Source: Rhodanobacter sp. C05 (lineage in GTDB: Bacteria > Pseudomonadota > Gammaproteobacteria > Xanthomonadales > Rhodanobacteraceae). From it: a stretch of 64,000 nt of DNA. The notes below the pieces were generated by a model that was given only the letters and a program-made list of their open reading frames with translations, ran no database searches and was not told the DNA's origin. Numbering within the stretch: position 1 is the first letter of the stretch; each line of letters opens with the position of its first letter. Of this stretch, positions 25,406 to 32,030 are shown piece by piece. The position numbers and the translations under genes were made by a program. The stretch is from the NCBI RefSeq assembly GCF_002001165.1, contig NZ_MUNQ01000009.1, positions 62,001-126,000 on the forward strand. Direction: 5' to 3'.

Positions 25406-26935
25406 ATGGCGATGACGAATGCAGAAGCCGACGAGACAAAGCAACAGGACCGTGTCCGCATGAAGGCCGTTTGGGAGGGTGAGCGGTTCGAGGAGATCCT
25501 GAACACTCCAACGTGGGTAGTCTCCGATCCAGGCCCGCTTCGCGGACCCGTCCTCGCGTTCACGATCAGGCGTACCGATGACCACCAGATCGAATTGCTT
25601 ACGATCTCCGAGACACCATTCCCGACCACGCCACAGCAGGTAGGGCCCATGATAGCCGGGCCACGGGCCGGAACGGTCGGCCCAGCAATGGATGTAGTTG
25701 AATTGAGTGGGCCCACAGGGACCGTGATATTGGGGGGAGTGGTGCCATTCGGCCTCAGCGGCACATCTAATTTCGCCAAAGCTATCACACGATACGAAGA
25801 GCGCTCCTTGGTGCACACCATCGTGCAGTCCCCAAACGCCACTGACGTTGTCGGTTTCCAGTTCGAGTGGATAAACAATGCGGAACTACACGGTCCATTG
25901 CCCCACTCATTTAACGTGAAGGACGAGGAGGCCTCTGTACTATCGTTTCCAGGGAGCCAGAAATCAATTGAGATTCGGTCGTCATCCAGTGGCGGCAACT
26001 ACGGGCATTGCTATCGCATCACCATCGAGGATCGCGAGATTATCTTCGGAGAGATCCCAGGCGCATCAGATCGAAGCAAGCGGGGCCAAGCTTACATTCT
26101 GTATCAAGGACAGGCCCCCGCTGAGTTCAGGCGCAAGTTTCGCGAGTGTCTCTCGTACGCATTTGGCCGGCCGCTGATCTACCTTGGGTATAGCCTTCTG
26201 ACAACGGACTCTGTCCGATGTGGATTTGAGGTTGTTGCGGGGTTTAATGCCGATCATACGCGATATGCATACGTAGGCTTGCCGCCCGCGCCGCTATTCG
26301 AAGGGCGCTATATCATGGTCAACGAGCGGGTGACGACGCGCCTGCTAAAGGGCTTGTTCACCCACTACGATGCCCTCAATTTCCTCCATGTCAGCTGGTT
26401 GTACTGGTACGGCCTTTGTTCCGCCCTGCACAGCCAAGCCGTCCAGGTGGGCGCAGCCATCGAAGCACTACAGGCGGCTCACGCAGATGCCTATCCAAAC
26501 GCATACAACACCAAGTTGATGTCGCGAGAGAATTTTCTCTTTTTGAGGACGGGTGTTGAAGCATTGGTAGCTCAGATGAGCGTTGACGATAGCGTGAAGG
26601 CCGAGTTGGGTAAAAAGGTTGCGAATCTGAACAGTCCGTCTCAGCGAGTGATCAACGAGCGCTTCTTCGAGGCGCTGAAATTGCCAATGGGGCAAGAAGA
26701 AATTCAAGCCTGGAACCGACGCAATGACGCTGCTCATGGAACCGGCACTGAGGACTATCGCGGCTTGATCAAGGACATCAAGCTGCTGATGAACATATTC
26801 GCGCGCATCGTCCTCCGTATCAGCGCGGGAAGCGACTGCTACGTAGATTACTTCACGCCCGGGTTTCCAGTTCGCAAGCTGGAAGAGCCGGTCTCAAGTA
26901 CAAATCCGCATCTAGGTTTTACACAGCCCTGCTGA
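25406..26935 (+). CDS. Large HEPN-type protein, putative ApeA-like defence RNase
   Basis: I do not recognise a named family over the full length. The 509-residue protein has a beta-rich N-terminal region of about 300 residues. A helical C-terminal region (from about FLHVSWLYWYGLCSALHSQAVQVGAAIEALQ) ends in RRNDAAHGTG, where R439-N-D-A-A-H444 is the Rx4-6H catalytic motif of HEPN ribonucleases. A large N-terminal domain plus C-terminal HEPN resembles the ApeA/Apea-like defence proteins. No signal peptide or membrane helix is seen. It is the only plus-strand gene in this part of the element besides the integrase, and is divergent from the AbiTii gene. GC content is clearly lower than in neighbouring chromosomal genes. 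A toxin-like RNase role is inferred from the HEPN motif only. Confidence 0.6.
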   Translation: MAMTNAEADETKQQDRVRMKAVWEGERFEEILNTPTWVVSDPGPLRGPVLAFTIRRTDDHQIELLTISETPFPTTPQQVGPMIAGPRAGTVGPAMDVVELSGPTGTVILGGVVPFGLSGTSNFAKAITRYEERSLVHTIVQSPNATDVVGFQFEWINNAELHGPLPHSFNVKDEEASVLSFPGSQKSIEIRSSSSGGNYGHCYRITIEDREIIFGEIPGASDRSKRGQAYILYQGQAPAEFRRKFRECLSYAFGRPLIYLGYSLLTTDSVRCGFEVVAGFNADHTRYAYVGLPPAPLFEGRYIMVNERVTTRLLKGLFTHYDALNFLHVSWLYWYGLCSALHSQAVQVGAAIEALQAAHADAYPNAYNTKLMSRENFLFLRTGVEALVAQMSVDDSVKAELGKKVANLNSPSQRVINERFFEALKLPMGQEEIQAWNRRNDAAHGTGTEDYRGLIKDIKLLMNIFARIVLRISAGSDCYVDYFTPGFPVRKLEEPVSSTNPHLGFTQPC

Positions 26936-27028
26936 GAAACGATCACCTCGCCACGGGGAGCCGTGCCACATGGAAGTAGGGCGTATCCGCGCCCCCACGC
27001 CCCTCCAAAAGCGGCCAGTGATGAATGA

Positions 27029-27736
27029 CTACGATCCACTTGCGTCGGCCGAAGCAACGATCTTCACGGTGGCGATCAGCGTGACGCCGGTCGAGGTGTT
27101 CTTGATTGTGATGGCGATGGTTTCCGCTCCCAACCCTCCGTTGACGTTATTCGGCAAGGACGGTCCCCGGTAATAGAACAACGTGCCGAGACCGATCGTC
27201 TGCGTACTGCTCATGGACTTCCCTGCGCCGATCGTGTTGTAGAACGACACAGATCCATTCGTTCCATTCGAATCTACGGTAACGGCCGGCGTCGTAGTTA
27301 TTACATAGCTTGATGCCGAATCACCTGACGGTAGCCAGACGCCCGATGCCACCGTTGTCGTCTTGGTGTTGACCTCCCGTACTACCTCGTAGGTGCCACT
27401 CGGGTCAAATTCGATGTAGAGCTGGGCGGCGCACGACCAAGTGCCACCGCTGCCCATGGGAGCGCAAGCTGCCATGTAGCGCCCCCCATTGATCGGCAGC
27501 GATGCTGGCGCGGGTGTGGGGGCCGGTGCCGGTGCCGGTGCTGGTGCGGGCGCCCCGCCGCCGGTGTTGATTGTGATGGAGCTGCTTTGCGTGTTGGGCA
27601 CCACGTCGCCCTGGAAGGTCGAATCGACCCCCGGTGTTTCTTGCTGGCTGGACATGGCGCGCGGGGGCGTGGTGACCGTCTGGGCAGCGGCCGAGGCGGT
27701 GACCAGGCAGGCCAGTGCGAGGAAAGTTGTTTTCAT
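27029..27736 (-). CDS. Unrecognised secreted protein with Pro-Ala linker
   Basis: The 235-residue protein starts at ATG 27736 with a clear signal peptide, MKTTFLALACLVTASAAAQ. A linker of repeated Ala-Pro (about residues 62-77) leads to a predicted beta-rich, Ser/Thr/Asn-rich domain with two Cys (MAACAPMGSGGTWSCAAQLYIEF) that could form a disulphide. The family is unknown to me. The start overlaps the stop of the preceding gene (ATGA), so both are translated as a pair. An export or surface role fits the signal peptide; a phage or pilus minor-coat role is possible but has no direct support. Confidence 0.7.
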   Translation of the reverse strand: MKTTFLALACLVTASAAAQTVTTPPRAMSSQQETPGVDSTFQGDVVPNTQSSSITINTGGGAPAPAPAPAPAPTPAPASLPINGGRYMAACAPMGSGGTWSCAAQLYIEFDPSGTYEVVREVNTKTTTVASGVWLPSGDSASSYVITTTPAVTVDSNGTNGSVSFYNTIGAGKSMSSTQTIGLGTLFYYRGPSLPNNVNGGLGAETIAITIKNTSTGVTLIATVKIVASADASGS

Positions 27737-28116
27737 CGGGCGGCACTCCATCGCAGCGCTGCGCGCTGCTTGGCTGATTTGAGTTCGCGAGCGGCTGCGG
27801 GGTGCTCGATCCTGGTCGCCGCCCAAGTTGACACGACCAGGTCGCAGAACCGAGACACGGCCAGTTCAACCTCGGCGTCACCAAAGGCCACAAGCAGCCC
27901 GGTGCGGATGGATTCACGCATGCAGATCCGCGCGATCGTGGCGCGGTCGGCGCAAATGTGCAGGTCGCCGGCATGATCCAGCCAGGCGAAGATCGGAGGG
28001 AGGCGCGATGGAAGCGATGCGGCGGCGGCGAACTCGCCGAGGTAGACCGGGGCCATGTCCCCGGCGGCCACACGGGCCAACAGCAACTCAAACAGCTTCT
28101 GATTCTGACTTTCCAT
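27733..28116 (-). CDS. Unrecognised 127-residue protein, translationally coupled to the secreted protein
   Basis: Starts at ATG 28116 (MESQNQKLFELLLARVAAGDMAPVYLGEF). The sequence looks globular, with alternating helix/strand, no signal peptide and no membrane helix. Cys residues occur at HICADR, ARICMRE and RFCDLV. The C-terminus is basic (KSAKQRAALRWSAAR). No known motif is visible. It lies directly after a strong minus-strand terminator (28138-28169), so it must have its own promoter in the short gap or be transcribed by readthrough. The ATGA overlap with the next gene suggests a shared function. Confidence 0.6.
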   Translation of the reverse strand: MESQNQKLFELLLARVAAGDMAPVYLGEFAAAASLPSRLPPIFAWLDHAGDLHICADRATIARICMRESIRTGLLVAFGDAEVELAVSRFCDLVVSTWAATRIEHPAAARELKSAKQRAALRWSAAR

Positions 28117-28132
28117 TAGGCGCCCCCGTTGA

Positions 28133-28169
28133 AGAAAAACCCCGGGGCCTCTTCCGAGGCCCCGGGGTT
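28133..28169 (-). terminator. Strong Rho-independent terminator inside the element
   Basis: Perfect 14-base-pair stem (28138-28151 with 28156-28169, loop of four) rich in G and C. On the minus strand it is followed by TTTTTC. It would stop minus-strand transcripts coming from the GC-rich half of the element just before the 28116 gene. Confidence 0.85.
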
Positions 28170-28893
28170 GGGGCGAGCTGGTCGCCCCGTCCGCATGAGG
28201 CATCCTCCTAGGGGATGCCAAAACGATGCTCGACGGGAGCAATTCGAGAACGACTTTAGCAGCACGTTTCGGATAAAACAACAGTAAAAACATAGTGTTG
28301 AAGTGACGCGCTGTGCCGCGCTATGCAGGGCACTGCCCCAGTGAGTGTCGTGTTGTGCCTTTGTCTAAGTCGGCATTTGCGGCCTTATGCTGACTTGCAC
28401 CGTGTAGTGCCTCGCGCGCGAGCGCGCGGAATAGAAATATCTATACAGATAAAGCTCCTGCCCTTCGCCTTCCCTGGCTCCGCCCCGTCGCCTTCGGCGC
28501 CGGCCTGGGGCGGGCCTCCTGCCCGCCCTTGATCCACGCTCCCGAAACTTTTCCCCGCCGCCGTGGTGAGTCACGCTCGGGGTCGGGTGACAGCTCCGCT
28601 GTCACTCGGCGTCGAGCCGCTCGCCCTTCAGGGCGAGCAGCTTTTGAAACAATGCACTGTAGCTACGAAGCGAGATACCGCGCGCGAGGTACAACACGAC
28701 ACTCGCTGGGGCAGTGCCCTGCATAGCGCAGCACTGCAAAGCACAAAAGCGGGTTTTGCGGGGGAGGCATGCGGTGGGTGCGATGGGGTGGTCGGCGCAG
28801 CCCGCAGGAGCGGGCTGGGTGAAGGGCCGCGGCGTTACCGACAGCAAAAGGGCGTATCCGCGGGGGCTTTGCCCCCACACCCCCGCGTCGCCC
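28170..28893. other. Non-coding, palindrome-rich region of the element
   Basis: No credible gene in these 724 bases. It contains a long inverted repeat of 51 bases per arm (28310-28360 and 28687-28737). Smaller perfect hairpins lie at 28587-28605, 28619-28638, 28798-28817 and 28862-28876, and there is an alternating GC tract near 28415. The density of structure suggests an origin of replication or transfer, or a non-autonomous insertion; which one cannot be decided from sequence alone. Confidence 0.6.
28310..28737. repeat. 51-base inverted repeat enclosing 326 bases
   Basis: Arms 28310-28360 and 28687-28737 match at 47 of 51 positions when one is reverse-complemented. No target-site duplication is evident at the flanks, and no open frame lies between the arms. 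It could be a MITE-like insertion or part of a replication or transfer origin. Confidence 0.8.
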
Positions 28894-29085
28894 CTATCGG
28901 ATGAGCTGGGCGACCTGGGCAGAGGTGGCCTCCTGGCCCGCGACCATATGGCGCAGGCCGGCATGGAGCCCAACCAGCACCGCAGCGGCCAGCAAAAGAC
29001 CGCCCAGGAGGCGTGCGGGCGCCGAGGCCACAACGCCCATAACGATGGCAGCCAGGTTCGCGCAGGTGTCGGTGATGTGGTTCAC
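28894..29085 (-). CDS. Putative 63-residue single-pass membrane protein
   Basis: Starts at GTG 29085, eight bases after a GAGG site, and ends at 28894. The protein (VNHITDTCANLAAIVMGVV..., GTG read as Met) has one strongly hydrophobic segment, ARLLGGLLLAAAVLVGLHAGL, and a short polar C-terminus ending VAQLIR. The open frame continues upstream through low-complexity sequence and a hairpin, so the longer version is rejected. Size and topology would suit a small phage or element envelope protein, but no family is recognised. Confidence 0.45.
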   Translation of the reverse strand: MNHITDTCANLAAIVMGVVASAPARLLGGLLLAAAVLVGLHAGLRHMVAGQEATSAQVAQLIR

Positions 29086-29489
29086 GGTGTGTGCCTCTCT
29101 CTTGGTGGTCGTGAGTGCCGAAGCAGCAGTGGCCCTTGGGCCGTCTGCTGCTTCGGTATGGAGACCGAGGCGGCTGGAGCTGGGCATGCTGTCAAGGAGG
29201 GCGCGCGAAGCGCGCAGCGAAGGCTGGCGCGGGATGGAGGGATTTATTTCGCAGGGCTTCACCGCGAAAAAAATCCCGACTGACACGGGCCGAAGTGGCC
29301 CTTGACTGCGTGAACTGCGAAAGCCAAGGGGGACCCACGCGGCGTAGCCACGTGGGGGAGCAGGCCGCGCTCGCGGCCGAATCCCCGCAGGCCCGCACAC
29401 GGGCGCCGTTGGCGATGCGTGTCGCGTAGCGGCGCGCGGCGACGTATCGGCGCAGGAGCGCCACGCGCAGCGGGGTGCCCTGTCTGCGG
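29086..29489. other. Non-coding region with a 39-base hairpin
   Basis: No gene supported in these 404 bases. A near-perfect hairpin spans 29118-29156: 12-base-pair outer stem CCGAAGCAGCAG, a small internal loop, and an inner five-base-pair stem GGCCC/GGGCC with a two-base loop. No T-run follows on either strand, so a classical terminator is unlikely. A single-strand origin, a transfer-nick or a processing site is possible. Confidence 0.55.
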
Positions 29490-30290
29490 TCAATCCTCGG
29501 GTGGCTCGGCGAACTCCAGGTGCCAGATTTTCATCTGGCCGAGCTCAAGCCGGCCCGGCTCGGGCTCGGCCCAGAAGATCCAACCCGGGTCGCAACCGCG
29601 TTCCTCGGCCTCGCGCCAAACCGCGTTGCGAATGAGGACGGCCAAGCGCCGCGGTGCCACGAGCAACGTGGCACCGATGGCGCGATCGAGTGCAAGGATG
29701 CGCGTGCCGGCACCGGCCTGCCGATCGAGAATCGAGGGGGCCAGCGATCGCGCCCAGGCGGTGCTGTTCTTGCCGGTCGCACCGCCGGACTTTTTGCTTA
29801 GCTCGACCTCAACGCCGACGCATATTTCCATCTGGCCGCCTGGGTGCAAAACGAAGGCGCCATCCGGAACGTGCAGCCCGGCGGTGCTGGTGTACTGGGT
29901 TTCGATTTCGGCCTCGGGCGACGCGGTGGCTTCCTCCTCGTCGTCGGCCGCGCGCGTGAATCCAAACGTAGCTATCAGCGCGAGCTGGTCGTGCCGAAGG
30001 GTCGGGCCGGGAGACCAGGTGGCGCCCGGATTTCCCCTGCCGAGGAACCGCGTTGCGGCCGGCCGCTCGTAGGCCGAGGCGGTGGCCGGCGTGGTCAGCC
30101 AGGCGTTCGATCTCTCCCCGACAATGGTTGTGCGGTGCATCGCGCCGGCTTCGACCAACCGCTGCAAGACGCGCTGCACAGTGGCCTGTGACAGACCGAA
30201 GTGACCGCCGAGGACGAGCGCGACCGGCCACGTGATGACGCCGCCGGATGAAACTACGGCGGCCAAAAATTTCGCGTCGTTGCTGGCCAT
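29490..30290 (-). CDS. Winged-helix protein with PD-(D/E)xK-like core, replication-relaxation/MobC-like
   Basis: The ATG at 30290 has an ideal GGAGG ribosome site five bases upstream and gives 266 residues. Residues 5-65 read as a winged helix-turn-helix (KFLAAVVSSGGVITWPVALVLGGHFGLSQATVQRVLQRLVEAGAMHR). Further on, VPDGAFVLHPGG and VGVEVELSKKS form a D...ExExxK arrangement like the PD-(D/E)xK fold of replication-relaxation/MobC-type proteins. Those proteins are linked to plasmid replication or mobilisation. The assignment is tentative: active nuclease function is not established. The gene lies directly downstream of a 57-base palindrome (30374-30430), a plausible binding site. Confidence 0.5.
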   Translation of the reverse strand: MASNDAKFLAAVVSSGGVITWPVALVLGGHFGLSQATVQRVLQRLVEAGAMHRTTIVGERSNAWLTTPATASAYERPAATRFLGRGNPGATWSPGPTLRHDQLALIATFGFTRAADDEEEATASPEAEIETQYTSTAGLHVPDGAFVLHPGGQMEICVGVEVELSKKSGGATGKNSTAWARSLAPSILDRQAGAGTRILALDRAIGATLLVAPRRLAVLIRNAVWREAEERGCDPGWIFWAEPEPGRLELGQMKIWHLEFAEPPED

Positions 30291-30373
30291 GTGAGCCTCC
30301 GAATTGGTGAGAGTGGTGCGGGACTGGTGTGAGAGTGGAGTGGGAGTAACGGCGTCGGCGGTCGGTTTCACGA

Positions 30374-30430
30374 GTTGGGGCCTCTGCATCGCGATGCATG
30401 GGCGCTGCATTGCGATGCAGAGGCCCCAAC
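30374..30430. repeat. 57-base palindrome with nested TGCATCGCGATGCA
   Basis: Perfect 19-base arms (30374-30392 and 30412-30430) around a 19-base spacer. The palindrome TGCATCGCGATGCA lies at the left arm-spacer junction, and its near copy TGCATTGCGATGCA at the right. It lies 84 bases upstream of the wHTH gene start. An operator or replication/transfer origin is likely. Confidence 0.75.
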
Positions 30431-30913
30431 GTGTCGAGGTCGCCGCGCCCGAAGCGCAGCCAAGAGCCAGGCGGGTGCGCGGGCGCACCAGCAGCCGAAA
30501 CCGAGCGGTGCCGCAGGCTGCCGGGGTGGGAAGCCCCCCGGCCGGGCTGGCGCCCTAGCCCGCGCCTGGCTGCCGCCAGGCCGCACGGCCTCGACTGCCT
30601 TCGGCCCTCCGGGCCTGCGCGTCGGCTCCGCCTCCTTGCGCCGTCCCCGCCCCCAAGGGGCGGGCACCCCCCTTTCATGCGCGTCTCCGGCTGCGCCTTT
30701 GACTGAAAGGGAGGTGCCCGCCTCTCCGAGTCGGGGACGGGGGGCCGGCTGGCCCCCCACGAGCCGACCGGCCGACGGGGGTCGGCCTGGGGTCGGGTCG
30801 CGCTCCGCTTGCCCGACGCCCTCGACTCGCGGCTCCCCCAGCGCTTGCTGCGGGGCAGCAAGTGTGGAGCCTGCCGGCTCCCCCGCCTGCGGCGGCTCCC
30901 CCTGTCCGCGTAG
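30431..30913. other. Very GC-rich non-coding stretch in the element
   Basis: No credible coding region: the open frames here are low in complexity, rich in Arg/Ala/Pro/Gly and mutually antisense. A second inverted repeat is present, with 17-base arms at 30661-30677 and 30704-30720 and one mismatch. Composition differs sharply from the AT-richer left half of the element. Confidence 0.6.
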
Positions 30914-31288
30914 TCACGCGGAGGCCTCCAGCCCCGGCTGCGCCGGCTCCCCGGGCGGGGGCGCGCCCGCCCCCTGCACCCGCGCCGAAGCTTCGAGCTC
31001 GGCGGAGATCTCGGCGGCGAGCTTGGCTGTGGTCGCCGCGTTCGCGGAGCGGCGGCGTTCCTTGCGTGCCGGCACCTGCCCCACAGCAGCTTGCAGCCAC
31101 GCCTCCACATCCTCCGGCCGCCAGAGCGGCTTCCTCGTGCCGCGCGGGGTACACGTTGGCGGGACTCGATGCTGCGCGCGCCGCAAATCAGACAGGATGG
31201 TTGAGCGCGCGCGCCGCAGCACGGCGGCCAGATCTTCCACGGTGAGCATCGGCCGAATGCCATGCGACGGGGTCGTGGCGTTAGCCAT
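30914..31288 (-). CDS. Small HTH DNA-binding protein (AlpA/excisionase-like), second of tandem pair
   Basis: From ATG 31288 the protein has 124 residues: MANATTPSHGIRPMLTVEDLAAVLRRARSTILSDLRRAQHRVPP, then TRKPLWRPEDVEAWLQAAVG, the layout of MerR/AlpA-type helix-turn-helix proteins, followed by a basic/Ala-rich tail. It overlaps the upstream gene by eight bases (ATGGCTAA). It is paralogous to that gene: both share RVPPTCTP, TR..LWR and DV.AWL. A role as transcriptional regulator or recombination directionality factor is inferred. Confidence 0.7.
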   Translation of the reverse strand: MANATTPSHGIRPMLTVEDLAAVLRRARSTILSDLRRAQHRVPPTCTPRGTRKPLWRPEDVEAWLQAAVGQVPARKERRRSANAATTAKLAAEISAELEASARVQGAGAPPPGEPAQPGLEASA

Positions 31289-31532
31289 GGCGCACCGCCT
31301 TGCCCGCCACCTTACGCGGGCGGCCCGGCCGGCGCGGTGGCTGGGCCGCCGGTTGCACCTGGCGGGACAGCCAGGCGTCGACGTCGATGCGGCGCCAAAG
31401 CAGTCGCCGCGTGTCCGCGGGCGTGCAGGTCGGCGGCACGCGCCAAGGCGCGCGTGAGCGGTTATTGATGATGGTTTGCGGGGAGCAGTGCAGCAGGGCG
31501 GCCAAGCAGGCCAACCCAATGTACTCGTCCAT
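31281..31532 (-). CDS. Small HTH DNA-binding protein (AlpA/excisionase-like), first of tandem pair
   Basis: From ATG 31532 the protein has 83 residues: MDEYIGLACLAALLHCSPQTIINNRSRAPWRVPP, then RRLLWRRIDVDAWLSRQ and a basic tail (PPRRPGRPRKVAGKAVRHG), the latter AT-hook-like (GRPRK). It is the gene nearest the right attachment site, opposite the integrase. It may be the excisionase or the master regulator. The frame extends 20 codons upstream without a better start. Confidence 0.7.
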   Translation of the reverse strand: MDEYIGLACLAALLHCSPQTIINNRSRAPWRVPPTCTPADTRRLLWRRIDVDAWLSRQVQPAAQPPRRPGRPRKVAGKAVRHG

Positions 31533-31708
31533 ATGTGCCTCACGTGGTGAGGCCGTGCGCTGGCGCGCGAACGAGCAAGGCCGCCGGCGCAAGCGCTACG
31601 GCCCAGAAAGTTTGGGGGTAGCGATTACGCGCTCGACGAGCCGCGATTCGGGATCGATCCTACCGACTACCTCGACGCACCGCAATACACCTACGACGGT
31701 GGGCATGC

Positions 31709-31726
31709 TGGCACAAATTTGGCACA
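31709..31726 (+). other. Putative integrase arm-type sites, right end
   Basis: TGGCACA at 31709-31715 and 31720-31726, with an 11-base period, the same heptamer, spacing and orientation as the pair at the left end. They lie 89 bases from the right attachment repeat. Confidence 0.55.
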
Positions 31727-31760
31727 ACCACGCCGGTATTTCGTGGTATCTGAAAGTATT

Positions 31761-31796
31761 CAGAGGTATGCGATGGTATCGCATACCTCTGTTTTT
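31761..31796 (+). terminator. Hairpin terminator at the right end of the element
   Basis: Perfect 14-base-pair stem (31761-31774 with 31778-31791, three-base loop) followed by TTTTT on the plus strand. It would stop plus-strand transcription from entering the tRNA region. Its position just inside the attachment site may also matter for recombination. Confidence 0.7.
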
Positions 31797-31808
31797 AAAG
31801 GGAAATCT

Positions 31809-31884
31809 TGGTGCCGGAAATAGGAATCGAACCTACGACCTACGCATTACGAATGCGCCGCTCTACCAACTGAGCTATTCCGGC
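31809..31884 (-). tRNA. tRNA-Thr (CGU)
   Basis: Minus-strand cloverleaf: acceptor GCCGGAA pairing with TTCCGGC, discriminator A and encoded CCA; D arm with AGCTCAGTTGGTAGAGC; anticodon loop TTCGTAA with anticodon CGT; T arm GGTTCGATTCC. This reads ACG threonine codons. The 3' 43 bases are duplicated at 22893-22935, marking integration of the element. The gene remains intact because the element end restores the sequence. Its former terminator is now at 22851-22880. Confidence 0.95.
31815..31857 (-). other. Right attachment repeat inside tRNA-Thr
   Basis: 43-base direct repeat identical to 22893-22935, covering the anticodon stem to the acceptor stem of tRNA-Thr. Strand exchange is expected within this segment, often in the anticodon loop for tyrosine integrases. 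Confidence 0.92.
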
Positions 31885-31896
31885 AAAGAGCCGCGG

Positions 31897-31926
31897 ATTT
31901 TACGGTGTGGCACATGCCTGGCGCAA
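31897..31926 (-). promoter_or_regulatory. Promoter of tRNA-Thr
   Basis: On the minus strand TTGCGC (31921-31926), an 18-base spacer and TAAAAT (31897-31902) lie 12 bases before the tRNA. A GC-rich CCGCGGC discriminator follows, typical of stringently controlled stable RNA promoters. Confidence 0.6.
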
Positions 31927-32030
31927 GCATGAGGCCCGGTTTTGCCGATGCTGCGCCAACTGTTGTCGTGTCCATGGCATTCGCCACGACTCGGTCTCGG
32001 TCGACAATCCAGGCGAAGTCGGCGGCTGAA

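Larger units (their letters stand above)
22893..31857. mobile_element. Integrative element in tRNA-Thr(CGU), about 9 kb
   Basis: Bounded by 43-bp perfect direct repeats derived from the tRNA 3' end. A tyrosine recombinase is encoded immediately inside the left end. Gene content: integrase, AbiTii-domain protein, HEPN-type protein, an unrecognised gene pair including a secreted product, a 63-residue membrane protein, a wHTH/nuclease-like protein and two tandem HTH proteins. Non-coding stretches hold unusually long palindromes. No Zot, coat, portal, relaxase or type IV secretion gene is seen, so it is neither an evident filamentous prophage nor a self-transmissible ICE. It may be a mobilisable island, a satellite or an integrated plasmid-like element. 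Base composition is mosaic: the AbiTii/HEPN part is visibly AT-richer, while 28-31 kb is extremely GC-rich. Confidence 0.9.

Noticed and set aside
27501..27560. Short tandem repeat as a CRISPR or VNTR locus
   Set aside because: It is the coding sequence of the Ala-Pro linker in the secreted protein; no spacers. No CRISPR array was seen anywhere in the window.
30368..31154. Minus-strand open frames in the GC-rich end of the element
   Set aside because: Arg/Gly/Pro/Ala-rich low-complexity products overlapping palindromes and the real HTH gene; no plausible ribosome site.
22893..31857. The element as a filamentous (inovirus) prophage
   Set aside because: Size, integrase and small membrane gene fit loosely, but no Zot/pI ATPase, replication initiator, coat or adsorption protein could be seen.
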